This document shows, piece by piece, positions 7,413 through 16,787 of a DNA stretch of 64,000 bases; within the stretch, counting starts at the first letter, position 1, and every line of letters begins with the position of its first letter. Source of the DNA: JACZUI01 sp965216725 (GTDB lineage Bacteria > Actinomycetota > Acidimicrobiia > Spongiisociales > ZC4RG35); contig CBDCGI010000005.1 of the NCBI GenBank assembly GCA_965216725.1, forward strand, positions 186,001-250,000, given 5' to 3'. The position numbers and the translations under genes are program-made. The notes beneath the pieces were generated by a model. That model was not told the origin of the DNA. It did not search any database and saw nothing but the letters and a program-made list of their open reading frames with translations.

Positions 7413-8138
7413 ATGACTGAGGAGACGCGGACCGACAACGTCGACGAAGGCACCTCGAGTTTGTTCGGCTCGTCCGATCGAATCGAACTGGTGGCGACGA
7501 TCATCATGTCGCTCGCCGCCATCTTCACGGCTTGGGCGGCCTTTCAGAGCGCCAAGTGGAGCGGCGAGCAGGCCACGTCCTTCAGCCGGGCCGGGGCAGC
7601 ACGAACCGAGTCGACCAGGTGGGACACGCTCGCCGGACAGCAAACCGGCATCGACGTCGCCCTATTCACGAGCTGGTTGGATGCCTTCAACAGCGACGTC
7701 AACGATGGCCTGATTGAGCGGACGCCTGGTCAGGTGTATCAGCCAACTCCGGACACTCTCTCCGGGTTCTTGTTCGAGAGATTCCGGGATGAATTCCGGC
7801 CCGCGATGCAGGCATGGCTGGAAGCCTTCGCCGACGACGCAGCGAACGCGCCGTCATCTCCTTTTGCGATGGAGGAATACGTCGTGGCAGCGGCAATCAC
7901 CGCGGACGAATTGCAAGCCGAGGCTGATCAGCATGCGGCGGATGCAGGGCAGGCCAATCAGAACTCAGATGACTATGTGCTGACGGTCGTGGCCTTTGCG
8001 CTTGTGCTCTTCTTCGGAGGTGTGAGTTCGAAACTGTCCGAGCAGCGGAACCGCTACATCGCCATTGGTGCGGCGGTGGTGCTCTTCTTGGGTGCCACCT
8101 GGATTGTGTTCAGCCTCCCCAAGATCCTCCCCTTCTAG
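7413..8138 (+). CDS. Membrane protein of unknown function (DUF4337-like layout)
   Basis: A 241-residue protein with one membrane segment near the N-terminus (about 24-45, IELVATIIMSLAAIFTAWAAF), a soluble, acidic helical middle (about 50-185), and two segments near the C-terminus (about 188-207 and 215-238). This layout of one N-terminal and two C-terminal helices around a coiled middle resembles DUF4337-type proteins, but I cannot confirm membership. It follows tal by 12 bases and probably shares its transcript. No catalytic motif is visible. Confidence 0.7.
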   Translation: MTEETRTDNVDEGTSSLFGSSDRIELVATIIMSLAAIFTAWAAFQSAKWSGEQATSFSRAGAARTESTRWDTLAGQQTGIDVALFTSWLDAFNSDVNDGLIERTPGQVYQPTPDTLSGFLFERFRDEFRPAMQAWLEAFADDAANAPSSPFAMEEYVVAAAITADELQAEADQHAADAGQANQNSDDYVLTVVAFALVLFFGGVSSKLSEQRNRYIAIGAAVVLFLGATWIVFSLPKILPF

Positions 8139-8204
8139 CAATCCTTAGGAGGAGGGAGTCAGATTTGGGACGAATCGCGTCCGGAATGATCCGGGCGGCT
8201 CTCC

Positions 8205-10433
8205 TCAGGCCTTCTCCAACGGCGCCCACGCCAGCAACAGGCGCTTCTTGCCCTGAGTGTCGAACATGACTTCGGCTTCGGCGCGGTCCCCGGAACCGAC
8301 GATCTCCCTCACCGTTCCCAGGCCCCACTTGTCGTGGCGGATCCGGTCACCGGGACCAATCGCCGCGGGGTCCACTCGAACTCTCGGACCCGAATACGCC
8401 GCGCGTTCGGTTGCCGACGCCCTTTTCCTTTTCGGCGCCAGCGTGGTCAAGGCGTCGGGCACCTCGGCGAGAAACCGCGACGGCGGGTTGTAGTTGGAGC
8501 CGCCGAACAGCATCCGGCTCGCTGCGTTGCTCAGATAGAGACGGTCCTGGGCGCGGGTGATGCCGACATAGGCAAGACGTCGCTCCTCCTCCAACTCCTC
8601 GGGATCTCCCAGCGACCTCATGTGAGGGAACACGCCGTCCTCCATCCCCACGATGAACACCACGGGGAACTCGAGCCCTTTGGCGGTGTGCAGCGTCATG
8701 AGCGTCACGGCACCGGCTCCTTCGTCCCACTCATCGATGTCGGCGACCAGAGCGGTCGACTCGAGAAAGACCTCGAGCCGACGCAGATTGTCCATGGCGT
8801 CGAATTCTTCGTCTCCGATGATGGCGCCCTCACTCGAAGCCTCGAACTCTGCGGCCACGCCCACAAGCTCTCTCAAGTTCTCCACCCGACCCATGGCTTC
8901 GATCGTCTTCTCGGCCTCGTAGTTGGACACCATCCCCGTGTCTTCACTTGCCGACCTGACGGCTGACTCGACACCGTCTTCCATGGCAAGACCTCGAAGA
9001 TGGTCCACCACCGCCAGAAAGCCGCGGATCGCCTTGACCGCCCTGTCGTTCAGTTGTGGGATCTCTTCACACCGCTGGAGCCCTTCGAAGAACGTCACCC
9101 CCTTAGCCTGACTGAAACGGTCCACATGGGCCAGGGTCGTCGTCCCGATTCCGCGCTTGGGCTCATTGATGATGCGTTTCACCGATATCTCGTCTGAAAC
9201 ATTGACAATGGTCCGGAGGTAGGCAACCGCGTCCTTGATTTCTTTGCGGTCGTAGAACTTCACCGAGCCCACGACGGTGTAAGGGATGCCTCGCCGGACG
9301 AAAACGTCTTCGACGACGCGTGACATTGCGTTGGTTCTATAGAACACCGCAACGTCGTTCAGATCGAACCCCCGCGAGCGCAACGCCTCGACCTCGTCCA
9401 CGACAAAACCTGCCTCGTCATGCTCATCCTCGGCCTCGAACCTGACGATCGGCTCCCCCAACCCACGGTCTGACCACAGGTTCTTCGGTGTCCGCTTGGT
9501 GTTATTGGCGATAACCGAGTTGGCCGCCTCCAGGATCTTCTCGGTGGACCGGTAGTTCTGATCGAGAACGATCACGCGAGCATCGGGATAGTCACTTTCG
9601 AAATCGGTGATGTTCCTCACGTCGGCGCCGCGGAACTTGTAGATCGACTGGTCGGAGTCTCCGACTACGCACAGGTTGCGATGCGATGCGGTCAGCTGGC
9701 TGACCATCATGTACTGCGCCCGATTGGTGTCCTGGTACTCGTCGACGAGCACATACCGAAAGCGGCTCTGATAGTGCTCGAGCACATTGGGGAACGCGGC
9801 AAAGAGCTCGACTGTGACCATCAGCAAATCGTCGAAATCCATTGCTGAGGCCGCAACCAAACGCTGTTGGTAGAGGCGATATATGTCTGCGACCTGCTCG
9901 TGGAAGAAGCCGTCACCGGACTGGGCAAAAGACTCGAAGTCCACGAGCTCGTTCTTGGCATTGGAGATTGTTGCCTTCATCGCCTTGGGCGGGAATCGCT
10001 TCGTGTCCAGGTCCAGGTCTTTCACCACCAGATTCAGAAGTCGAACCGAGTCGGCATCGTCGTAGATGGAGAACCCGGACCGGTAGCCGAGCCTGGTTGC
10101 CTCCCGACGCAGGATGCGAACACAGGCCGAATGGAAAGTGGAAACCCACATGGAGCGGACAGCGCCCCCCACGAGTTGACCGACCCGCTCTCGCATCTCG
10201 TTGGCGGCCTTGTTGGTGAACGTGATGGCGAGAACGGAATCGGGCGAGACACGCAGATCGCGAATGAGATGCGCAATGCGATAGGTGAGGACACGAGTCT
10301 TCCCCGAGCCGGCGCCAGCCACTACCAACACCGGCCCCTCGGTGGCAGCCACCGCCTCCCGCTGTGTTGGGTTCAAGTCTGCAAAAAGAGGAGACTCGGC
10401 GGGCACGTCATCGAGAAACCATTCCGCCTGCAT
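8205..10433 (-). CDS. pcrA: ATP-dependent DNA helicase PcrA/UvrD
   Basis: A superfamily 1A 3'-5' helicase of about 742 residues used in nucleotide excision repair, replication restart and clearing of transcription complexes. Visible motifs, in order: Q-motif and Walker A (LNPTQREAV, VVAGAGSGKTRVLTYR, about 38-55), Ia (AITFTNKAANEMRERV), Walker B (YVLVDEYQDTNRAQY), III (VVGDSDQSIYKFRGAD), IV (LDQNYRST), V (VTLMTLHTAKGLEFPVVF) and VI (RRLAYVGITRAQDRLYL). The C-terminal tail (RHDKWGLGTVREIVGSGD) is the Tudor-like RNA-polymerase-binding module of PcrA. I chose the ATG at 10431-10433 because the frame further upstream (to 10508) runs into repeat DNA and has no family-like sequence. Confidence 0.95.
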   Translation of the reverse strand: MQAEWFLDDVPAESPLFADLNPTQREAVAATEGPVLVVAGAGSGKTRVLTYRIAHLIRDLRVSPDSVLAITFTNKAANEMRERVGQLVGGAVRSMWVSTFHSACVRILRREATRLGYRSGFSIYDDADSVRLLNLVVKDLDLDTKRFPPKAMKATISNAKNELVDFESFAQSGDGFFHEQVADIYRLYQQRLVAASAMDFDDLLMVTVELFAAFPNVLEHYQSRFRYVLVDEYQDTNRAQYMMVSQLTASHRNLCVVGDSDQSIYKFRGADVRNITDFESDYPDARVIVLDQNYRSTEKILEAANSVIANNTKRTPKNLWSDRGLGEPIVRFEAEDEHDEAGFVVDEVEALRSRGFDLNDVAVFYRTNAMSRVVEDVFVRRGIPYTVVGSVKFYDRKEIKDAVAYLRTIVNVSDEISVKRIINEPKRGIGTTTLAHVDRFSQAKGVTFFEGLQRCEEIPQLNDRAVKAIRGFLAVVDHLRGLAMEDGVESAVRSASEDTGMVSNYEAEKTIEAMGRVENLRELVGVAAEFEASSEGAIIGDEEFDAMDNLRRLEVFLESTALVADIDEWDEGAGAVTLMTLHTAKGLEFPVVFIVGMEDGVFPHMRSLGDPEELEEERRLAYVGITRAQDRLYLSNAASRMLFGGSNYNPPSRFLAEVPDALTTLAPKRKRASATERAAYSGPRVRVDPAAIGPGDRIRHDKWGLGTVREIVGSGDRAEAEVMFDTQGKKRLLLAWAPLEKA

Positions 10434-10475
10434 CGTCGGCGATGGTACCGGCGCTCTGGGACGAAACCGTCGTTC

Positions 10476-10672
10476 GGGCCTCACCCCCTCCGACGCCCTC
10501 TGCGCCACCTCCCCTCATCGGCCCTAAAGGGCCTCACCCCCTCCGACGCCTACGGCGCCACCTCCCCTCATCGGCCCTAAAGGGCCTCACCCCCTCCGAC
10601 GCCTACGGCGCCACCTCCCCTCATCGGCCCTAAAGGGCCTCACCCCCTCCGACGCCTACGGCGCCACCTCCC
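10476..10672. repeat. 53-bp tandem repeat array, about 3.7 copies
   Basis: Units start at 10476, 10529, 10582 and 10635, an exact period of 53. Each unit begins GGGCCTCACCCCCTCCGACG and ends CATCGGCCCTAAA; the last copy breaks off at CACCTCCCCC. The copies are nearly identical, the first differing at a few bases (CCTCTGCG in place of CTACGGCG). The array lies upstream of the pcrA start and belongs to a gene-free stretch of about 490 bases (10434-10924). Confidence 0.9.
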
Positions 10673-10677
10673 CCAAC

Positions 10678-10822
10678 GGTCGCTGCGCTCCCTGGGGGAG
10701 GAAACAGGTCGCTGCGCTCCCTGGGGGAGGAAACAGGTCGCTGCGCTCCCTGGGGGAGGAAATGGTCGGCTCCGCTCCCTGGGGGAGGAAATGGTCGGCT
10801 CCGCTCACTGGGGGAGGAAACA
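10678..10822. repeat. 29-bp tandem repeat array, five copies
   Basis: Units begin GGTCGCTGCGCTCCCTGGGG and continue GAGGAAACA; they start at 10678, 10707, 10736, 10764 and 10793 (spacing 28-30). The last two units carry GGTCGGCTCCG in place of GGTCGCTGCG. The array directly follows the 53-bp array. There are no unique spacers, so it is not CRISPR. The GC-rich units can pair CTCCC with GGGAG and would form serial hairpins. Confidence 0.88.
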
Positions 10823-10924
10823 GGTCGCTCATGTCTCCCTCCAGCGAACGAAGTGAGCGTTGGGGGGAGTACGGCGAAGCCGGGAGGTGGGCCGGCCGCA
10901 GGCCGGAAAGGCCCCTGGGGAGGG
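10823..10924. repeat. Dispersed GC-rich palindromic block, copy A
   Basis: The block contains GTCTCCCTCCAGCGAACGAA, then GTGAGCGTTGGGGGGAGTAC, then a GGGAGG..GGGCCGGCCGCAGG segment. The same order of sequences occurs at 31087-31185. The centre can fold as a hairpin of C-rich left arm and G-rich right arm around CGAACGAAGTGAGC. No gene is present; the HK gene ends at 10925. Confidence 0.75.
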
Positions 10925-11830
10925 CTAGCTCGCCTGGACCGTGTTTCGTTCCTCGGCGGGGGCCATGGACGGAGGCAGAGGCATGATCACGTCCTCATCA
11001 CCGGGACCCACCGAGCGACGCCTCAATGGCAGCTGGTAGCAAAACCGGGCGCCCGTTGGGAAACGGCGCTCATACCAGACTTCCCCACCCATGGCGCGAG
11101 CAAGGCGGCGGGCGATGGGGAGGCCCAGACCGATGCCGGAGGACTCACGGGCGTCGCCTTTGGAGACCTGCTCGAAGTTCTCGAACACCTTCTGCACCGC
11201 AGGATCAGGAACACCCGGCCCGTTGTCGGAGATGACAACCAGATACTGATCCCCGATGACGAAGCCTTCCACCAGGATTTGGTCGCCGCCATATTTGCGA
11301 GCATTGTCCATGAGGTTCCGGATGATCTGCTGGACTCGGCGCCGATCCGCGTTCACCCTGACGCCGTCTGGGAGAGAGACCAACGAGGTTTTGCGGCCCC
11401 CGTTGGGGAACACCATCTCCGCCACTTCCTCAATCAAGTCCCCGAGGTCGAACAACTCGTTCTTGAAACGCATCCGATCTGCTTCCAACCGAGGAATGAC
11501 GAGGACATCCTCCACCAGGTCGCCGAGGTAGATGGACTGACGGTTGATGATCCACAGGAACTCGTCGACCTCGGCCTGTGGCAAGTCGTTCCAGGATTGA
11601 ACGAGTGTCTCGCTGAACCCTGCGATGCTGGTCAGCGGGGTCCGCAGCTCGTGGCTGACCATCGCCACGAAGTCGTTCTTGATTCTGTGCGCCTCTTCGG
11701 AGAGCCGACGCGCCTCACGTTCGTTCTCTCGTCCCTGCCTGGTCACGGCGTAGGCCCAAACCACCCCACCCACGCCTATGAGAGGCATGAGGATCAGAAG
11801 GAACAGCGGTAGGGCCGACGCGTCAAACAT
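10925..11830 (-). CDS. Membrane-bound sensor histidine kinase
   Basis: A 301-residue histidine kinase with one N-terminal membrane segment (about 7-29), a short linker and no separate sensor domain. The HisKA box is VSHELRTPLTSIAGFSE with the phospho-accepting His60. The catalytic domain has the N box (NLMDNARKYGG), G1 (DNGPGVPD), an F box (FENFEQV) and G2 (GIGLGLPIARRLA). No response regulator is adjacent; the CheA-like protein just upstream has a receiver domain and could be the partner, which is inference. A weakly conserved tail of about 30 residues follows the ATPase domain. Confidence 0.9.
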   Translation of the reverse strand: MFDASALPLFLLILMPLIGVGGVVWAYAVTRQGRENEREARRLSEEAHRIKNDFVAMVSHELRTPLTSIAGFSETLVQSWNDLPQAEVDEFLWIINRQSIYLGDLVEDVLVIPRLEADRMRFKNELFDLGDLIEEVAEMVFPNGGRKTSLVSLPDGVRVNADRRRVQQIIRNLMDNARKYGGDQILVEGFVIGDQYLVVISDNGPGVPDPAVQKVFENFEQVSKGDARESSGIGLGLPIARRLARAMGGEVWYERRFPTGARFCYQLPLRRRSVGPGDEDVIMPLPPSMAPAEERNTVQAS

Positions 11831-11893
11831 CTCGAGTATTCATCGGAGAATCAAGCCCGAAACTCAAGCTCCGACCCGGTGCTGCGCCAAGCG

Positions 11894-13927
11894 TCATGCG
11901 CTTCCCTCACCGGCTGATTGACCTGAGATCAGGGCGCGCAACGTCTCGATCAACACACCCTGACGCAGGTCGAATTTGTCGAGGTAGGAGTCGACGCCGG
12001 CATCCCATGCCGCCTCCTTTTCCTCGGCCGTGGCCACACCGGACACCATCAGGATGGGAAGACTCACATCGGACTCTCTGAGCGCCCGAACCAGATCGAC
12101 ACCGTTGGACCGGGGCATCGAGTAATCAACGACCATGGCAGCGAAGTCGTCTTGCTCGACTGCTTGTATCGCTTCGCGGGCACTCCCGGCAACCGTCACC
12201 AGGAACCCGGCTCCGTTGAGTGTCGCCGCCAGGAGCTGACGAACTCCCACCGAATCATCGACGACCAGAATCCTCGCCCGTTGCGACTCATCAGCAGCCT
12301 CGCCTCGGCCGAGCACACCCAGGAAATTGGGATCGAGGACGACCAGAACCTGGCCCCCACCCAGCAAAGCCGCACCGATCACCTGGCCAGAGCCTTCGAT
12401 GATCGGACCCAGGTTCTTCACTGCGACCCGCCTCCGATCGATGATCTCGGTGACTGTGAGCGCCACTAGGCCGGCGTGAGTGGCCACAACGATCAGCTCG
12501 GACTCGTCCGGCGCTTCGGCAATACCCAAAGCCTGAGACAACGAGACACACGGGACTGCGCTCGACTCGTATTTCAGGACCCGGCCACCGTTGGCAGAGC
12601 GCAACTCGGCCTGGATCAGTGGCATGGCCGCCACCACGAATGCCTCGGGGATGGCCCAGAACTGATCGCCAGTGGCCACAACCACCACACTTTGGAGGAC
12701 CATCGACAACGGGAGTGTCATGATCACGGTCGTGCCGTCTCCCCGCCTGCTTTCGACCTGGATGACACCGTTCACCTGCTCCACTGCTGTACGTGCCGCG
12801 GTCAGGCCTTCTCCGGTGCCGGAGAACTCGCTGAGGGTCGCTGCAGTTGTGAAATTCTCTTCAAGCAGCACCGGGACCAGATCCGTTCGGACATAACGCA
12901 GGCCCCGGGCGTCCGCCACCTCGGCTACCCGATCCCAGTCGACCCCGACACCGTCATCGCTGACCGATATCTCCAACTGGCCATCCACCACACGTGAGGC
13001 GACCTTCACGGTCCCCGTCGGGGGTTTACCGGCCTTGACCCTCTCTTCGAGTGGTTCGATTCCGTGGTCGACTGCGTTGACGATGAGGTGACGCAGCGGC
13101 TCGCGTATCAAGTCGACGATCTGGCGATCGATGTCAACTTCTTCGCCCGCAAGCTCGAATCGAACGTCTTTGTTCAGTCGACGGCCGAGATAGCGGACAA
13201 ACTGGTGATAGGTGGCCGTTACCTCGGTGAGTGGCACGTTGGCCAGGGCGACAGCCTGGTCTTGGATCTCGGCAATCGAATCACTCAATCTCTCCAGCTG
13301 GCGTCGCCACGTGTTCCGCATCAATCGCTCGTCCGAGCCTTCGATGGTGACGAGGGCCAGGTCTGCGAGTGCCTCGGCGTCGAGCGACGCTTCGACAATG
13401 CGGTTGATCAACTGATAGAGATCACCGGTGTCCACCCGCGTGGCAACCCCTAGCAGCGACTCTGAGACCGAAGACAACAGCCCGCCCAGAGTCCCTTGGT
13501 CCGGAGGCCGCAGCGGGATCACCTCGGCAACTGAAGACGCTGTGGCGATGCCCTCGGCCAGCTTCTCACCCGCCTGGACGACCTCGCCGTAGTCGGTCTC
13601 GTCGTACGCCTGCACCAGCCTTCCCGCTGAAGTCTCCATGGCGACCATCACTTCCGGCGAAGGCGTGGAGCCCTCCCCAACCTGGCGCCAGATCTGCTCG
13701 AGACGTCCCATCACCTCCCTGATGGTGTCGAGGCCGAGCAGCCCCGCGGACCCCTTGAGCGTGTGCGCATCTCTGATCAGGTCGGGTATACGCGCCGAAG
13801 CCAGCGTGCGATCGCGGAGGCTGCGGGCGCCTGCTACGAGCGAGGCCGTTCGCTCCTCCAACTCCTGGCGGAAGATTCGTATCAGTTCTGGGCTATTCGG
13901 GTCCAAAAGGCGTTCCTGGCGTGCCAC
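11894..13927 (-). CDS. CheA-like hybrid histidine kinase with Hpt, ATPase, CheW-like and receiver domains
   Basis: A 677-residue multidomain kinase. The Hpt domain is at about 10-110 with phospho-His55 in DAHTLKGSAGLLG. The CheA-type ATPase has HLIVNAVDHGIEP (N box), VSDDGVGVDW and SGTGEGLTAARTAVEQVNG. A CheW-like SH3 domain follows (MVLQSVVVVATGDQFWAIPE onward, about 410-540). A C-terminal receiver is at about 550-665: acids in ILVVDDS, phospho-Asp in MVVDYSMPRSNG, Lys in SYLDKFDL. This is the FrzE/PilL-type hybrid layout. No chemoreceptor, CheR, CheB or flagellar gene is nearby, so the output may be gene regulation or surface motility. It starts at GTG and follows guaA by 48 bases. Confidence 0.92.
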   Translation of the reverse strand: MARQERLLDPNSPELIRIFRQELEERTASLVAGARSLRDRTLASARIPDLIRDAHTLKGSAGLLGLDTIREVMGRLEQIWRQVGEGSTPSPEVMVAMETSAGRLVQAYDETDYGEVVQAGEKLAEGIATASSVAEVIPLRPPDQGTLGGLLSSVSESLLGVATRVDTGDLYQLINRIVEASLDAEALADLALVTIEGSDERLMRNTWRRQLERLSDSIAEIQDQAVALANVPLTEVTATYHQFVRYLGRRLNKDVRFELAGEEVDIDRQIVDLIREPLRHLIVNAVDHGIEPLEERVKAGKPPTGTVKVASRVVDGQLEISVSDDGVGVDWDRVAEVADARGLRYVRTDLVPVLLEENFTTAATLSEFSGTGEGLTAARTAVEQVNGVIQVESRRGDGTTVIMTLPLSMVLQSVVVVATGDQFWAIPEAFVVAAMPLIQAELRSANGGRVLKYESSAVPCVSLSQALGIAEAPDESELIVVATHAGLVALTVTEIIDRRRVAVKNLGPIIEGSGQVIGAALLGGGQVLVVLDPNFLGVLGRGEAADESQRARILVVDDSVGVRQLLAATLNGAGFLVTVAGSAREAIQAVEQDDFAAMVVDYSMPRSNGVDLVRALRESDVSLPILMVSGVATAEEKEAAWDAGVDSYLDKFDLRQGVLIETLRALISGQSAGEGSA

Positions 13928-13975
13928 CTGCTTATCGGCATCACAGAGCCCGCTCTGAACGTGTGAACCCCTGGA

Positions 13976-15529
13976 TCACTCCCACTCGATGGTGGCCGGG
14001 GGCTTGGACGAAATGTCGTAGGCAACCCGGTTCACTCCCGGCACCTCGTTGATGATCCTGCTGGAGATCCGCTCCAACACCTCGTACGGCAGTCGCGCCC
14101 AATCCGCGGTCATCGCGTCTTCGGACGTGACTGCTCTCACCACAATCGGGTACGCGTAGGTACGACCATCTCCCTGCACTCCCACGGTCTTCACCACGGG
14201 CAGAACGGCGAATGCCTGCCAGATGTCCTTGTAGAGACCGGCGCGTCTGATCTCTTCCAGCACGACCTTGTCGGCGGCGCGCAGCAGCTCCAGCCTCTCC
14301 AAGGTCACTTCTCCGATGATCCGTACCGCGAGGCCCGGACCGGGGAACGGCTGGCGCCAGACAATGTCCTCTGGAAGTCCCAGCTCCTCTCCTACCGACC
14401 TCACTTCGTCTTTGAACAAGTCACGAAGCGGTTCAATGAGTTCAAAGGCCATGTCCTCGGGCAGTCCGCCCACGTTGTGATGAGTCTTGATCGTCGCGGC
14501 AGATTCGGTGCCCGACTCGATGACGTCTGGATACAACGTCCCTTGCACCAGGAACCGGGCCTCGGCGCCGGCTGCGGCGGTCTCCTCGAAGACCCTGATG
14601 AACGTCTCGCCAATCACCTTCCGCTTTTGCTCCGGGTCGGTGACGCCCGCCAGGGCCTCCATGAAACGGTCCTGGGCCTTTACATGAATCAGATCGACGT
14701 CGAAATGGTCGCGGAACGTGGCCTCCACCTGCGCCGCCTCGTCGGCCCTCAGGAGCCCGTGATCGACGAATATGCAGGTCAGCTGATCTCCGACGGCTTG
14801 AGAGACGATCGCAGCGGCCACTGCGGAGTCGACCCCGCCTGACAGGCCGCAAATGACCTTGCCTCCCCGTACCTGGGCTCGGACTGCTGCCACTTGAGAA
14901 TCGATGATCGAATGCGACGTCCACGTTGGCGCTGCGCCGCACACGTCATACAGGAAACGCTTGAGAATCTCGAACCCCTGCGGAGTGTGGGCAACCTCAG
15001 GATGGAACTGCACTCCATAGAGAGCGTTCTCACTGTCTTCCATCGCTGCAACCGCAGCTCCCGCCGTAGTGGCGACGGCGACGAAGCCGTCAGGCACCTC
15101 GACGACCTGGTCCTGATGCGACATCCACACCAACTGCTCTTTGGGCAGATCCCTGAGCAATACCGATTCCCGCAAGACGGTCATGGCAGTGTTGCCGTAT
15201 TCGGCATCGCCGGTCCCGGCCACTTCGCCGCCTTTGAGATCTGCCAGCAATTGGTGCCCGTAGCAGATCCCGAGAACCGGTACCCCCAGCTCGAGAACGG
15301 CAGGGTCGAGGCGGTAAGCATCCGTTGAGTACACCGAAGCCGGGCCCCCAGACAGAATCACTCCGAGCGGCTTTTGGCTTCGTATCTCCGCCGCCGAGAT
15401 GTCCCGAGGAACGATCTCGCTGCGAACATGGGCCTCCCGAACCCGCCTGGCAATCAACTGCGCATACTGGGCGCCGAAATCGACGACGAGGACCGTAGGC
15501 TCTGAGCCGGGCACTGCTTCAGCTCTCAT
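13976..15529 (-). CDS. guaA: GMP synthase (glutamine-hydrolysing)
   Basis: A 517-residue enzyme that aminates XMP to GMP, the last step of guanine nucleotide synthesis. The N-terminal class I glutamine amidotransferase has the nucleophile Cys89 in GICYGHQ and the His/Glu pair in VQFHPEVAHTP. The ATP pyrophosphatase domain has the P-loop GLSGGVDSAVAA, and the C-terminal dimerisation domain ends with the typical PPATIEWE. I chose the ATG at 15527-15529 (MRAEAVPG); an in-frame start seven codons upstream is also possible. It follows guaB3 with about 60 bases between, forming a guanine biosynthesis pair. Confidence 0.96.
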   Translation of the reverse strand: MRAEAVPGSEPTVLVVDFGAQYAQLIARRVREAHVRSEIVPRDISAAEIRSQKPLGVILSGGPASVYSTDAYRLDPAVLELGVPVLGICYGHQLLADLKGGEVAGTGDAEYGNTAMTVLRESVLLRDLPKEQLVWMSHQDQVVEVPDGFVAVATTAGAAVAAMEDSENALYGVQFHPEVAHTPQGFEILKRFLYDVCGAAPTWTSHSIIDSQVAAVRAQVRGGKVICGLSGGVDSAVAAAIVSQAVGDQLTCIFVDHGLLRADEAAQVEATFRDHFDVDLIHVKAQDRFMEALAGVTDPEQKRKVIGETFIRVFEETAAAGAEARFLVQGTLYPDVIESGTESAATIKTHHNVGGLPEDMAFELIEPLRDLFKDEVRSVGEELGLPEDIVWRQPFPGPGLAVRIIGEVTLERLELLRAADKVVLEEIRRAGLYKDIWQAFAVLPVVKTVGVQGDGRTYAYPIVVRAVTSEDAMTADWARLPYEVLERISSRIINEVPGVNRVAYDISSKPPATIEWE

Positions 15530-15592
15530 CCGTCCCGAGTTCCGCCTCAACTATCGGTCGTTCCGCGCCTGTAGGGACGACGCACAGCTGAG

Positions 15593-16750
15593 TCATCCCA
15601 TCCCAACGCCCTGGCTCCGCTGCAATGTCTTGCCTTCGGTCTGTAGCGACGGCGCAATCATCACCTCGGCCTTCTGGAACTCCTTGACATCGGAATAGCC
15701 GGTGGTCGCCATCGAGACTCTGAGCGCCCCGAAGAGATTGAGCTTGCCATCGTTCTCGTGAGCGGGGCCGACGAGGATCTCCTCCAACGTCCCTCTCCTC
15801 CCCACCTCGACACGTGCGCCGCGCGGAAGCGTCGGATGAAACGTGGCCATGCCCCAGTGGTAGCCGCCTCCAGGAGCTTCGGCGGCAGACGCCAGGGGCG
15901 AGCCGATCATCACCGAATCTGCGCCACATGCGATCGCCTTGGCGACGTCGCCACCTGTCCGCATACCACCGTCGGCGATGACGTGGACATACCTGCCGGT
16001 CTCGTCCAGATATCGAATCCGGGCACCGGCTGCATCGGCGATCGCCGTGGCCTGGGGCACCCCCACACCCAGCACACCCCTCGTCGTGCAAGCCGCTCCC
16101 GGCCCGACGCCAACCAGCACTCCGACGGCACCGGTTCGCATCAGATGCAGGGCAGTCGAGTAGCTGGCACATCCGCCCACGATCACAGGAACTTCGCAAT
16201 CGGCGATGTACTCCTTGAGGTTCAGCGGCTCGTCGCGGCTCGAGACGTGCTCGGCGGAGACCACCGTTCCCTGTATCACGAGGATGTCGAGCCCGCCTTT
16301 CATGGCATTCGGCGCCCAGGAGGCGACCTTCTGAGGGGTCAGCGACCCGGCTGTCACTACCCCAGCCGATTTGATTTCACCGACCCGCTGCCCGATGAGG
16401 TCGGGGTCGACCGGCTGGAGATAGATCTCCTGCATACGCAGTGTCGCCTTCTCCTTGGGCAGCTCGGCGATCTCCTCGAAGTAGGGAATGGGATCCTCAT
16501 AGCGGGTCCAGAGACCTTCGAGGTTGAGGACTCCGACGCCACCCAGACGCCCGATCCTGATCGCAGTCTCGGGGCTGATGGCGGAATCCATGGCCGAGCC
16601 CATCATGGGGAGGGAGAACTTGAAGGCGTCGAGTTGCCAGGAGATGTCGACGTCGTCGGGATCCCTGGTCCTCCGGGAGGGAACTATGGCGATGTCGTCG
16701 AATCCGTATGCCTGACGGCCCGACTTGCCAATGCCGATGTCGATCTCCAA
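15593..16750 (-). CDS. guaB3: GuaB3-family IMP dehydrogenase-like protein
   Basis: A 385-residue protein with the IMP dehydrogenase barrel but no inserted CBS pair, matching the GuaB3 family of actinobacteria and cyanobacteria. The N-terminus has AYGFDDIAIVPSRRTRDPDD. The active-site loop has Cys221 in GPGAACTTRGVLGVG, and the phosphate site is VIADGGMRTGGDVAKAIACG. Some GuaB3 proteins have been shown to be real IMP dehydrogenases; whether this one is active cannot be read here. It is the only IMPDH-like gene in the window and precedes guaA. The start is TTG at 16748-16750, overlapping the region upstream of the divergent CPBP gene; no better start is present. Confidence 0.93.
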   Translation of the reverse strand: MEIDIGIGKSGRQAYGFDDIAIVPSRRTRDPDDVDISWQLDAFKFSLPMMGSAMDSAISPETAIRIGRLGGVGVLNLEGLWTRYEDPIPYFEEIAELPKEKATLRMQEIYLQPVDPDLIGQRVGEIKSAGVVTAGSLTPQKVASWAPNAMKGGLDILVIQGTVVSAEHVSSRDEPLNLKEYIADCEVPVIVGGCASYSTALHLMRTGAVGVLVGVGPGAACTTRGVLGVGVPQATAIADAAGARIRYLDETGRYVHVIADGGMRTGGDVAKAIACGADSVMIGSPLASAAEAPGGGYHWGMATFHPTLPRGARVEVGRRGTLEEILVGPAHENDGKLNLFGALRVSMATTGYSDVKEFQKAEVMIAPSLQTEGKTLQRSQGVGMG

Positions 16751-16787
16751 GCTCTTCTACCTCCGCCTGCTGGCGGCAAGGGTAACA

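Noticed and set aside
8139..8204. Rho-independent terminator after the membrane protein gene
   Set aside because: Short stems (GGACG/CGTCC, CCGGA/TCCGG) are present but weak and have no following T-run.
10434..10508. Upstream in-frame extension of pcrA
   Set aside because: The extra 25 codons overlap the first tandem repeat unit and have no similarity to PcrA N-termini; the internal ATG fits the family.
10476..10822. Possible CRISPR array
   Set aside because: The units are contiguous, with no unique spacers between them; periods are 53 and 29 with near-identical whole units, and no cas gene is present.
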